This document shows, piece after piece, positions 1 to 8,876 of a DNA stretch of 64,000 bases. Every line of letters starts with the position of its first letter. Positions within the stretch are counted from its first letter, which is position 1. The position numbers were made by a program, and so were the translations under genes. The stretch is from Saccharomycopsis fibuligera x Saccharomycopsis cf. fibuligera (Eukaryota; Ascomycota; Saccharomycetes; Ascoideales; Saccharomycopsidaceae), in assembly GCA_001936135.1 (NCBI GenBank), contig CP012810.1:868001-932000 (forward strand), given 5' to 3'. The notes below the pieces were generated by a model, which worked only from the letters and a program-made list of their open reading frames with translations, had not been told where the DNA came from and ran no database searches.

Positions 1-940
1 GAAGGTCAGTTGATGCTTCGTTGAAATTTGTGTCACTGTTTGGGGAAATATCGTTGTTTACAATGTAGGGGGATGATGAACTGTAGCCTGATAGCGATGA
101 CGATGACGATGACGATAAGGACGAGATGGAACGGGTTGCCTTTTTGTGAGATGTGGTATTGATGTTTTGAGATCGCACCGCCACCACCAGCAGCAGGCTG
201 GGCTGTTTTGATGATATACTTTCAACTGTCTCGGATGCTATTGTATTAGCATTGGTGCTTGTAGCTGCATGAGGAATGCTTCTATCAGTATCATCTATGA
301 CCCCACTTTCATTACTGTTGTGATTTGATGAATGGTGCTTTTCGTGTATCTTTCTGTGTTTCTTTTTCCTCGATGTCAAAAGTTTTCCTGAATAAAACTT
401 CTCATTGACTTCATCATCTCTTGGAATGATTCTCCAGTTGACTTTTTCCAAAAACTCCATTTCTAGGAAGTTTAATTCGTTAACATTGATCCCTCCTACC
501 TTGGCATAATGATGGTTGGTGCAGAAGTAGTCGCAGAGCCCCTTGGCTGCTATTGTGGTTGCTGTCAAAAGAAATCTATGAACGGTAAGGGAGTTTAAGT
601 TGAAGTTTTTGTAGCTGTTGGAGAGGAGGTCAATGTAGTATATGGCAATGATGAGGATCGAATTCTCCAACGAGTTATAATGTGCCAATCTCAATAAATA
701 GTCGTAGATGGATATTGCAGGAGGAGCCCTGGAATGGAATCTGGTCAAATTGGCAGATGAAAGATTGCCTATAGGAAGGTAGTTGTCGTTGATATTTATG
801 AGGGAAATAAGCATTCTGGCAATGAGAACAATAAGGTCTTCTCGAGGACAATTGAGAAAGTTTCTGGGTAGTCTGCGCGTAGGGACATTTGCAGTTGCGT
901 TTGCAGTAGTTGCGCCTGAGGGCCCATATCCAGACGACAT
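1..940 (-). CDS. PHO80: Pho80-type cyclin, cut by the left window edge
   Basis: This is the cyclin partner of the Pho85 kinase, which in yeasts phosphorylates and inactivates the transcription factor Pho4 when phosphate is plentiful. The ATG at 940-938 opens a frame that stays open to base 1, so about 313 residues are visible and the stop lies outside. The cyclin region spans roughly residues 31-173 and closely follows S. cerevisiae Pho80: ARMLISLININD, a FHSRAPPAISIYDYL block near 69-82, NSLTVHRFLLTATT near 116-129, KGLCDYFCTNHHYAKVGG near 133-150 and VNWRIIPRD near 168-175. The C-terminal part is Ser/Asn-rich low complexity and longer than in S. cerevisiae, and contains three consecutive CTG codons next to a Ser, which would read as a Ser run in the CTG clade. 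PCL6/PCL7-type cyclins are the alternative, but the match to Pho80 is clearly better. Confidence 0.88.
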   Translation of the reverse strand, partial: MSSGYGPSGATTANATANVPTRRLPRNFLNCPREDLIVLIARMLISLININDNYLPIGNLSSANLTRFHSRAPPAISIYDYLLRLAHYNSLENSILIIAIYYIDLLSNSYKNFNLNSLTVHRFLLTATTIAAKGLCDYFCTNHHYAKVGGINVNELNFLEMEFLEKVNWRIIPRDDEVNEKFYSGKLLTSRKKKHRKIHEKHHSSNHNSNESGVIDDTDRSIPHAATSTNANTIASETVESISSKQPSLLLVVAVRSQNINTTSHKKATRSISSLSSSSSSSLSGYSSSSPYIVNNDISPNSDTNFNEASTDL

Positions 941-2063
941 TGTAATGGACTGCTCGGGGTCTCTATAACACACACATACACAGACACAGACACAAACTTG
1001 CAAACTGATCAACTTTCAAAATGGGATCAAGTCGGTAGAAAGAAGGAACTGCAAACAGAGATAAGATGCACACCAGCTGGAGCAAGACGGATTGTGTCAA
1101 TGTCGAACGCCGGGCTGCAAAAAAATGGGCGGCGAACCATCGCGGTTTATAGTATACCGATTGGCTCGTCTTTTCTGGTGGCCCACGCCCAGCACGTGTT
1201 ACCCAAACGGTCACTGCAAAGTCATTGCTTAGTCATCGCAGACACGAGCCTCTTGTTAATTACTATGATTATCACAATTTACCTTCATGACAATAACTAT
1301 CACAGTCAGATATTTAGGGATTCCCATAAATCCTGGTAGTGCTCCTTGTCCATTGCTGATCGCGTTTCGCCGTGTATGCTGATGGGCATAGCAGCCGTTG
1401 TGATTGCTGAATACTCAACGCAGTAGTATTATTTAATTACATTACAACCATTATGGTGAAAAACTCGAAAACATGCCACATGTTGGACAACAGCAAACAT
1501 GTCTGACGACTTATATTACTATTATCGTCACTTAGATAAATAAGTATGTACCACTTTCTTGTCTTTTTTTTTATGGTGCCAAAGCTATTGGCAAATGCCT
1601 CATTATTGAGACCACAAAATTACGGGGCCAATTGACCCGCGCTGTGTGATGCATGCTGGTCATCAATGAAATTTCTCATCAGCTATTGATGCTCATTACT
1701 GATAATTATGGCACGATAGCGTTCCTGATGATAATTAATTACCTAAACGAAAATTTGATGGAAACTACTAAATTACAGCTTCCATATGTGACAAATGCCT
1801 ACCTCTTCAATTGAAGCAGCAAAATTTAAGCTTTTCAATTTCATATTCAATGTACCGTTTGAGTTTCGCGGACATTGACGAGTTGCGCTTATTAAATAAA
1901 AAAAAAACATCTGCTCTCAACAGTCTATGCGGCGAACACATTTCAGTTCCCTACGCAGTCTTAGCTTAGCAAATAAGCAGACATATTATCTTGAAACAAG
2001 TGGAAAGAACAATTAAAACAATCTAATATACAATAGCCTTTGATATATACAGCCAAGAGAGTA
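941..2063. other. Intergenic region upstream of PHO80
   Basis: I see no coding signal here. The part next to PHO80 has a short (CA)n stretch at about 967-993 and an E-box at 1193-1198. The rest is AT-rich and holds the 3' flank of BUD31. Confidence 0.6.
1193..1198. promoter_or_regulatory. CACGTG E-box upstream of PHO80
   Basis: A palindromic CACGTG lies about 250 bp upstream of the PHO80 ATG. Its flanks are G on the left and T on the right. A T directly 5' of the core is known to favour Cbf1 over Pho4, and neither strand has one here, so binding by Pho4 is possible. Assignment to a factor is inference. Confidence 0.4.
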
Positions 2064-2477
2064 TCATCCACCACTAGCACAGCCATAACACCCACAATTC
2101 ACGCATCTTTGCTTCTCTTCTTTTTTCGGTACTCTGCATATACAGGTCTTTTCCAAGCATTTCAAACAGCATAACTTCTCATAGCCCTGCTTCTTCCATT
2201 TAGCAATGAGCAAAGCATCAGCGTATTTTTCTTTCAAAAGCCACTGGTATAGATCATTGGAGATAAGTTTCTTCTTGTAGTATAGCTCATATACGTACCG
2301 AGACCTCTGATGATTGAGTTTCATTACTTCCCACAAATTACTATTCTTGTCGCTAGTCTTGGTGAGCTTACGCCCCTCCAATTCTTTGAGCTGCTCATCG
2401 TATGCATCTAATTGCCCTTTGATCTTTTCATATCCTGCTGGAGGTTTTTTGGTTCTTGTAGTCTTTATCTTTGGCAT
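2064..2477 (-). CDS. BUD31: Spliceosome protein Bud31 (G10/Cwc14 family)
   Basis: The 137-residue protein is a component of the spliceosome (the Prp19-associated complex and the U2-type catalytic core) and acts in the nucleus. The basic start MPKIKTTRTKKPPAGYEKIK is typical of the family. The core QRSRYVYELYYKKKLIS, LYQWLLKEKYADALLIAKWK and GYEKLCCLKCLEKTCICRVP is nearly invariant across eukaryotes. It ends in the zinc-binding cluster CVNCGCYGCASGG; the Cys residues of LCCLKC, TCIC and this tail supply the zinc ligands. The S. cerevisiae protein is somewhat longer (157 residues) because of a linker in the Cys-rich part. The start is the ATG at 2477-2475. Nothing looks broken. Confidence 0.97.
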   Translation of the reverse strand: MPKIKTTRTKKPPAGYEKIKGQLDAYDEQLKELEGRKLTKTSDKNSNLWEVMKLNHQRSRYVYELYYKKKLISNDLYQWLLKEKYADALLIAKWKKQGYEKLCCLKCLEKTCICRVPKKEEKQRCVNCGCYGCASGG

Positions 2478-3037
2478 CTTCCAATATTGTTGATTGTTTT
2501 TACTTTAAAAATATGATATATGAAACCAGTTCACTTTTTTGTTCCTGTATTAGAATCAACGACTCAGTCACAATCAAAGATATCTATAGAATCTCTCTAC
2601 ATCATGTTCCGCAAGAAAATCTTGAGAATAAATATAGATCACGTGCATATGGAGATGAGGCATGGCATATTTTATATTTTATAATATGGCATACTAAATT
2701 CACTTAAGGCTATAAATGTCGCTCAACAATGATTCATTGGTCATAGCACGAGCATGAACAACATAATTCGATTTAAAGGCTGAGTGTTTACGTTTCTTAA
2801 TATTTAAATGTTGTTGTTCATGCTCATAAAGTTATTTGGGGCTTCGAAGGGCTGTTCAATATGCCAAAATGTCCCAATTCGAATGCGTAAAAAAAAAAAA
2901 ACCCAAACCACATCAAACACCTCTATTTTATAACTTATCCAGCATCATTTTGATACCAAGCCAACAGAAAATTTAAACCACTATCAAAAAAAAACCAAGA
3001 CAGTAATCTTGAGCAGGCCAAATCTGCAAAAAAGAAA
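2478..3037. other. Intergenic region between BUD31 and tRNA-Gly
   Basis: No gene is evident. The region is AT-rich, with A-runs at about 2889-2901 and 2984-2993, and contains a 14-bp perfect inverted repeat listed separately. Confidence 0.6.
2750..2825. repeat. 14-bp inverted repeat with 48-nt loop
   Basis: The arm GAGCATGAACAACA at 2750-2763 is exactly complementary to TGTTGTTCATGCTC at 2812-2825. It lies in the promoter side of BUD31. No matching terminal-repeat element or RNA family was recognised. Confidence 0.7.
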
Positions 3038-3108
3038 TGCGTAGACCGGGAATCGAACCCGGGGCCCAACGATGGCAACGTTAAATTTTACCACTAAACC
3101 ATCCACGC
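3038..3108 (-). tRNA. tRNA-Gly (anticodon GCC)
   Basis: On the minus strand the 7-bp acceptor stem GCGTGGA/TCTACGC (one G-U pair), discriminator A at 3038, D-loop AGTGGTA, anticodon loop TTGCCAT on a TAACG/CGTTG stem (one U-G pair) and the T arm CCGGG-TTCGATT-CCCGG all fold. The body closely follows yeast tRNA-Gly(GCC), including the GGTTTAGTGGTAAAAT run. It has no intron. Its 5' end at 3108 directly abuts the truncated 5' end of the LINE copy at 3109. Confidence 0.95.
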
Positions 3109-4137
3109 TTTGGTTGAAGTTTTAGATAATGTAGTGAAAGTTTCTGTCTGTGTTCCAGAGCACTACTGCCTCAAATTCGTAGATGAGGATGCTATCAGCA
3201 AAGCAGTGGAGCTCGGTGTACCGTTTTTGAAAAAAAAGTTCATTCCAAAAGAAGTCTTCGACTTCAAGTCCCGGAACGGTAGTGCACAAGTGCGCGAGAA
3301 GAAAGATAAACTACTATTCTCACACCAGTTGGCACGTCTCAAGCAAGTCACTAATAAAGAGTGTCAAACATTCTGGCAAATGCTTAACAAACAAACGTTC
3401 AAACACCCTGGCTGCTTCGAGAATATACACACATTCCACCTCGGAGTCGAGAAGTTCAAATTCCAAGGTGAGGAATGTAAGTGGTGCTCTGAAGATTTAT
3501 CACGTAAAAAATACAAACAGCAGTCATACGAAGATGCTATCAACAAACAAATGGAGCACTTTTTGGTTAAATGTCCAGTAGCACAAGCGTTATGGAAAAA
3601 GTTACATATAAATAAGGAATTGAGCTGGGACAGCCTCATCCTTCCATCCAGTGATACACGAGAATTAATCCAGGTCGACAACTACTTGATATTTCAAAAG
3701 AAATACTCCCGCCTACGGAAAGATAAGGACTTTGATTGGAAAACCATTCCAATCTCTGGTCTTATTTACTACATCACCACGGTAATGAATAAGATAGCAC
3801 ATCAGTGTTATCTTAGTGAGTGGAAGATGGTATTGAAGTGAGACCCTTTTCTTTTTATCTGTCGGCAACAAATCAATGACCCTCAAAAAAAAAAAAAAAT
3901 AAAAAAATAAAATATCATTCATCCTAGACTACAATCTCTCCTATATCTATTTCAAATCCAACAGATCCATTAAAGTCTAACTAATACTAACGGGGTTTTC
4001 ACTTGTACAAGTTTCCCCTATATAATAACAACTGAACTATACTGTATATACTATATAGATAAGTTTATAAGATTATATTTTCTACCGTTTATATAGAAAT
4101 AATAAATCGATATTGTGTGTGAAAAAAAAAAAAAAAA
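3109..4137 (+). mobile_element. 5'-truncated LINE (Zorro-like non-LTR retrotransposon), copy A
   Basis: An open frame from the junction at about 3109 to the stop at 3839-3841 encodes about 243 residues and has no natural start codon, so it is the C-terminal piece of a larger ORF2. It contains CKWC followed by HFLVKCPVAQALW, the pattern of the zinc-binding region found C-terminal to the reverse transcriptase of LINE elements (zf-RVT type). A 3' UTR of about 280 bp follows, with an internal A-rich tract at about 3885-3920, and the copy ends in a poly(A) run at 4122-4137. The Zorro elements of Candida are the known L1-clade LINEs of this kind in CTG-clade yeasts, and this assignment is inference. 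The 3' end is almost identical to copy B at 5414-5892 in the opposite orientation. I found no target-site duplication by eye. Confidence 0.85.
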
Positions 4138-4175
4138 TGGTGTTGTTGTTTCTTCAAAATTTCATATCAAAAAAT

Positions 4176-4580
4176 CTAGGCCAGCGTTATTGTCCGCACT
4201 CTGATATCAGAATGCACTCTAATAATACCATCTTCATTGTGAAACTTTTCATGAAGTTCACCAACCAAATGCATCACCTTGCCAAATGGACCTTCAAGAA
4301 TCACTTCGGTGTCATCCGCAAGTGGAGTATTGCTTGTCCGTTGTGGTACAAAAAATTGGACAATATCCTTTTGTTCACTGTTATTGCTATTATTATTATC
4401 ACTGGGGGCGATTGTGGTAGAAACGTTAAGCTCACGTATTTTGGTTTCGATAAAAGTAGTTGCCAGCTGGATCACTTTGGAGAACTCAGTGGTGGTGGTG
4501 CCAATAAACATAAACAATACCGATACGCGACTATGGATTTTGTCTGCAGAAGAAGCAGCACTGTTTGTTGTAGAACTCAT
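4176..4580 (-). CDS. ECM15: Ecm15-like protein (MTH1187/thiamine-binding superfamily), shortened C-terminus
   Basis: The 134-residue product belongs to the small UPF0045/MTH1187 fold family that includes S. cerevisiae Ecm15; members are thought to bind thiamine-like ligands, but the cellular role is unsettled. The support is VSVLFMFIGTTTTEFSKVI near residues 19-37 and, above all, EGPFGKVMHLVGELHEKFH followed by IIRVHSDIRVRT, which parallels EGPWDDVMGLIGEIHEYGH...VRVHTDIRVGTRT in Ecm15. An Asn/Ser-rich insertion near residues 60-70 makes it longer than the roughly 104-residue relative. It stops only five residues after DIRVR, so the final helix of the family is missing. The stop lies 38 bp from the poly(A) tail of LINE copy A, which suggests that the insertion or a linked rearrangement replaced the natural end. 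The gene may still be functional or may be decaying. Confidence 0.75.
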   Translation of the reverse strand: MSSTTNSAASSADKIHSRVSVLFMFIGTTTTEFSKVIQLATTFIETKIRELNVSTTIAPSDNNNSNNSEQKDIVQFFVPQRTSNTPLADDTEVILEGPFGKVMHLVGELHEKFHNEDGIIRVHSDIRVRTITLA

Positions 4581-5413
4581 ATCTGAGAGATTTGCTATGA
4601 ATTAAAGAGAGCCAATTGAATAGTATTGTGTATAATTATCGGAGTGCAGTTTAACTTCAAAGAAAATGTAGGAAGCGACTATATAATTGGCTGGGTGGGC
4701 TGATGTTTTGAGTCAATGTATAATGAAAAGGATCAATTAATTGAAGAGATTGTGCTTTGTTTCTTGTGCAACTGGAATTAATAATTGACTATCCTTTAAC
4801 CCGGCAGAAGTATAAAGACGATGTAGTTTGTTATATTAACTTATTGATCTGTTTTAACGTTGAAGCTCGACAAACTCAAAGAGGCTTATGTTCGTGGAGA
4901 GTCGACAATGTCATAGCGGCCTTAAGGAAATGTGTCACAGTGAGAAAAGCAAAAACAGCTGTGTGAATCACGAGAAGAAGGAAAAATGCAGGGAATACGA
5001 TATCGGCTAAGCGCGCGGGAGCGAAGATCTTTGAATTCAAAGTAGGAAAATCTCACTAATTATTACTCGCTAATGACTTAGACAGGATTTATTGGGAGCT
5101 ATATGAAGACCAAAAAGAAAAAACAAACAGTAAGTACAGATATTTAGTGAATTAAAAAAGAACCCCAGTAAGTTATTTGTGTACAGAAACTGTAGCTCAA
5201 CCAGCACGGTTTGAGTTAAGTGATTAATTAATTACACGGAATAATAATATACTGTGTACGATTTTCAAGAATGAGCTATTGAGTCACCTAACGGCCGTCT
5301 AAGAAACATAGTTCTGATTCCTATAAAAATCAAAAATTACTAGTTTTTTATTAACTATATACAATTGAAAATAAACACAATCTCGTAAACATATTTATAT
5401 AGTATGTACAGTA
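4581..5413. other. Gene-free stretch between ECM15-like gene and LINE copy B
   Basis: This is the promoter side of the ECM15-like gene followed by AT-rich sequence. I see no convincing coding region; short frames such as 4757-4966 look like chance. The last 40 bp resemble the LINE 3' UTR and are listed separately. Confidence 0.5.
5375..5413 (-). repeat. Possible relic of a third LINE 3' end
   Basis: The run TTTATATAGTATGTACAGTA just before the T-tract of copy B resembles TCTATATAGTATATACAGTA inside the LINE 3' UTR at about 5493-5512, and the preceding CGTAAACATA resembles TTATAAACTTA. This suggests an older copy in the same orientation into whose 3' part copy B was inserted. The sequence is AT-rich, so chance similarity is possible. 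Confidence 0.3.
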
Positions 5414-5892
5414 TTTTTTTTTTTTTTTTTCACACACAATATCGATTTATTATTTCTATATAAACGGTAGAAAATATAACCTTATAAACTTATCTATATA
5501 GTATATACAGTATAGTTCAGTTGTTATTATATAGGGGAAACTTGTACAAGTGAAAACCCCGTTAGTATTAGTTAGACTTTAATGGATCTGTTGGATTTGA
5601 AATAGATATAGGAGAGATTGTAGTCTAGGATGAATGATATTTTATTTTTTTATTTTTTTTTTTTTTTTGAGGGTCATTGATTTGTTGCCGACAGATAAAA
5701 AGAAAAGGGTCTCACTTCAATACCATCTTCCACTCACTAAGATAACACTGATGTGCTATCTTATTCATTACCATGGTGATGTAGTAAATTAGACTAGAGA
5801 TTGGAATGGTTTTCCAATCAAAGTCCTTATCTTTCCGTAGGCGATATAAACGAAAGTCCTTATTTTGACGTGGACGGGTGTATTTCTTTTGA
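5414..5892 (-). mobile_element. 5'-truncated LINE (Zorro-like), copy B
   Basis: Reading the minus strand, this copy starts inside ORF2 (similarity to copy A begins at about 5892), passes the same stop codon and 3' UTR, and ends in a poly(A) tail (T-run at 5414-5431). Across the roughly 280-bp 3' UTR I count about one substitution against copy A besides A-tract length. In the coding part there are a few substitutions and a 33-bp segment absent from copy A, which keeps the frame (TRPRQNKDFRLYR against SR before LRKDKDFDW). Copies A and B therefore look like recent descendants of slightly different source elements, or have been homogenised by gene conversion. Confidence 0.85.
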
Positions 5893-6137
5893 TAAGTGAA
5901 AACGATATTTTACCTCATTACAAAAACACAATTCAAACGTCCTCAAGCAGCATCAGAAAAAAAGCCGTCCATCCCTAGAACCTCTAGAGAAAACTTTTGG
6001 CAAAAATTGCCTTTCAAAAGTAGTTTAATCATGATAAAACCAAATTTTCATCAAAAATGGCTATTCGCAAAAATACCCATATCAATGAAAATTACCAACA
6101 TCGTTGCAATATGCCAACTGCAATTCTAAACAAGGAT

Positions 6138-6222
6138 GATGTGGTGGCTCAATGGTAGAGCTTTCGACTCCAGTTAATACCGTGCCATCGAAGGGCTGCA
6201 GGTTCAATTCCTGTCCATGTCA
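6138..6222 (+). tRNA. tRNA-Trp (anticodon CCA) with short intron
   Basis: The acceptor stem GATGTGG/CCATGTC with discriminator A at 6222, the D arm GCTC-AATGGTA-GAGC, the anticodon stem TTCGA/TCGAA and the T arm GCAGG-TTCAATT-CCTGT all fold. The exons follow yeast tRNA-Trp closely (GGTGGCTCAATGGTAGAGC, GGTTCAATTCCTGTCC). The anticodon CCA is at 6170-6172. The loop holds 20 nt instead of 7, implying a 13-nt intron at about 6174-6186, one base after the anticodon as usual. The S. cerevisiae intron is longer. The exact intron ends are inferred. Confidence 0.93.
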
Positions 6223-7066
6223 TATCCTCTCATTTCTTTTTTGCAGTTTTTTCTCTTTTACTTTTTTTTCTATTTTTATATATATCTGCAAAGTGATCCA
6301 GTATTATTTTAATTTAACCTTGCTTTGCAAACAGCGGAAGTTGCGCTTGCTTGCTACTATCATATTGACGCCGACTAGCACCGGGCACAACTTTTTGTGT
6401 GTTTCCACAACGGTTTTGCTACTTTTGGTAACTCTTTGTATATATACGTATATGTAACCTTTTAGTCTACTGTTGATACCTGTATATATTGGGATGGATT
6501 CGGAGTTTTATGTGACAATTGTTGAACAATAGACCGTTACACTGACTTAGCCTAACTAGTTTTTCCGAGATCTTCAGCCTAATTTAATTTAGCGCCCTTT
6601 TTTAAAGCATGCTGACTTTTCGAGCTTCAAACTCTCGGGCTAGCTTTATCAAAATCAGGAGTAGAAGCTAGCTAGCTATCCAGCTCCAGGAACCCCGACC
6701 GAGTTTTGGAATGAAAAACTTTCTGATATCATGCAGTTTTTTTTTTTTTTTTTTTTTTTTTACCATACAGAATATAGGGTGTGGGTTATATATATATATA
6801 TCATTCTGATAAAGCTATAGCTTATAATCCATCGCCATTGATTGGGCCATGTTACGGTAGTTGGTACTTTGAAGTAATGAAGATTAAGACGAGGAGTAAT
6901 TGCTACACAACTAGTTTGATAAAAAAAGACATCACGATTTAATATGAAGTATTTATACGAGAAATAAATAGAAACATACTTGCAACTAGGCTGCAATAAA
7001 CATTAGGCAAATATTAGTAACTTGGATGAAGGGCAACTTGTACAACAATCACTCATGAACAATTGC
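6223..7066. other. Intergenic region between tRNA-Trp and GND1
   Basis: No gene is recognised. Features are a T-rich stretch just after the tRNA (possible Pol III terminators), a T-run at about 6728-6751 and a (TA)n stretch near 6789-6801. This is the 3' flank of GND1. Confidence 0.6.
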
Positions 7067-8876
7067 TTAAGCAGAGTAAGTAGAAGCAGACACATTACCA
7101 CCTTTACCGGTCCAGTTGATGTGAATATCTTGGCCTTCTGGCAAATGTTCAGAAGCGTGTTCTGGCAAGACTCTGAAAGTGTGAGCACCAAAGTAATCTC
7201 TTTGAGCTTGAATCAAGTTAGCTGGCACTTTAGCGGATCTGTAACCATCGTAGAAAGACAAAGCAGTAGCGAAAGCTGGAGCTGGAATACCGTAAGTGTT
7301 AGCCAAAGCCAAGGTTTTTCTCCAACCGGATTGAGCCTTAGTGATAGCGTTCTTGAAGAAATCGTTAAACAACAAGTTTTCCAAGTCTGGGTTTTCTCTG
7401 TAAGCATTGGTGATATCAGCCAAGAAAACGGATCTGATAATACAACCACCTCTCCACATCAAAGCGATTGCTGGATTGTTCAATTTCCAACCGTATTCTT
7501 TGGCAGCTTCTCTAATCAACATGAAACCTTGAGCGTAAGAAATAATCTTAGAGGCGTACAAAGCTTGTTCCAAGTCATCAATAAAAGCTTGCTTGTCCTT
7601 GATGAGATCCTTTGGAACTTCTGGACCTGGCAAAATCTTACTGGCCTTAGTTCTTTCATCTTTAACAGCAGACAAACATCTAGCAAAGACAGCTTCACCA
7701 ATCAAAGTGACTGGCATACCCAAGTCCAAGGCATTGATAGCGGTCCATTTACCAGTACCTTTTTGACCGGCGGAATCCTTGATTTTTTCAACCAATGGAG
7801 TGCCATCGGTGTCATTGTATTTCAAAATGTCTCTGGTGATTTCAATCAAGAAAGAGTCAAGAACACCCTTGTTCCATTTTTCGAAAACGTCACCAATTTC
7901 CTTATCAGTAAATCCACCAAGTCTCTTCATGATATCGTAAGCTTCAGCAATTAACTGCATGTCACCATATTCAATACCATTGTGGACCATCTTGACAAAG
8001 TGACCGGCACCTTCTGGGCCGACCCAGTCACAACATGGTTCACCGTTAGATTTAGCAGAAACAGATTGGAAGATTTCCTTAATGTATGGCCAAGCTTCTT
8101 CGTTACCACCTGGCATCAAAGATGGACCATATCTGGCACCTTCTTCACCACCAGAAACACCAGAACCAACGAATCTGATACCTTTGGCGGCCAAATCTTT
8201 GGTTCTTCTGTTAGAATCTGGGAAGTGAGAGTTACCACCATCAATGATGATATCACCTTGATCCAAGTGAGGAAGCAAAGAGTCAATGAAGGCATCGACG
8301 GCTGGACCGGCTTTGACCAACAAAATGATTCTTCTTGGTTTCTTCAATTTAGAAATGAATTCTTCAATGGAGTGAGCACCAATGACATTGTCGTTGCCCT
8401 TGGCTTCGTTTTCCAAAAAGTGGTCAACTTTGGCAACAGTTCTGTTGAAAGCAATAACTTTGAAACCGTGGTCAGCAATGTTAAGGATCAAGTTTTGACC
8501 CATAACAGCGAGACCAATAAGACCGACATCACCGCTGAAGCTGAGTTAGTAGTTGCTCCGAGCTAATATATATATATATATATATTTCATTAAAAGAAAC
8601 AATGATAATGATGATAATTATCAATGAAGATCCATCGCCAAAACAGAAATTGCAAACTCAATTGAACGCTACTGATATTGAACACAGTTGGATATAGTAC
8701 TGCTGAGGGGTATATGGCACACTAACAGTGGAATCCAGAGTGTAGCAATTGATTAGCGCTCAACAGAGGATGCAATATAGGGTGTGGCAAATACGCGCAA
8801 AGTCGATGAAAATTTAATGTAGAAAACTCATAATTAATTATTAATACTGATACTAAACATACACTGGTTGAGACAT
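7067..8876 (-). CDS. GND1: 6-phosphogluconate dehydrogenase (spliced)
   Basis: Cytosolic enzyme of the oxidative pentose phosphate pathway: 6-phosphogluconate + NADP+ gives ribulose 5-phosphate + CO2 + NADPH. The main frame shows IGLAVMGQNLILN (nucleotide-binding fold), GVSGGEEGARYGPSLMPGG (substrate-binding signature), FVKMVHNGIEYGDMQLIAEAYD with the catalytic Lys, and the C-terminal YFGAHTFR. That frame has no in-frame ATG ahead of GLIGLAVMGQN. A first exon restores it: ATG at 8876-8874, exon 1 8876-8863 (14 nt, MSQP plus two bases), intron 8862-8535 starting GTATGT with branch TACTAAC at 8551-8545 and acceptor CAG, exon 2 from 8534. The N-terminus becomes MSQPVGDVGLIGLAVMGQN. An AG six bases upstream lies too close to the branch point to be the likely acceptor. 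The product is about 493 residues, normal for the family. Confidence 0.96.

Noticed and set aside
5896-6129. 77-codon Lys/Phe-rich frame between LINE copy B and tRNA-Trp
   Set aside because: No family resemblance, AT-rich, and on the opposite strand to the LINE frame. Probably chance.
6400-6700. Possible solo LTR suggested by words such as TGTTGAACAATAG
   Set aside because: No paired terminal sequence, TG...CA ends or short flanking duplication could be found. Not supported.
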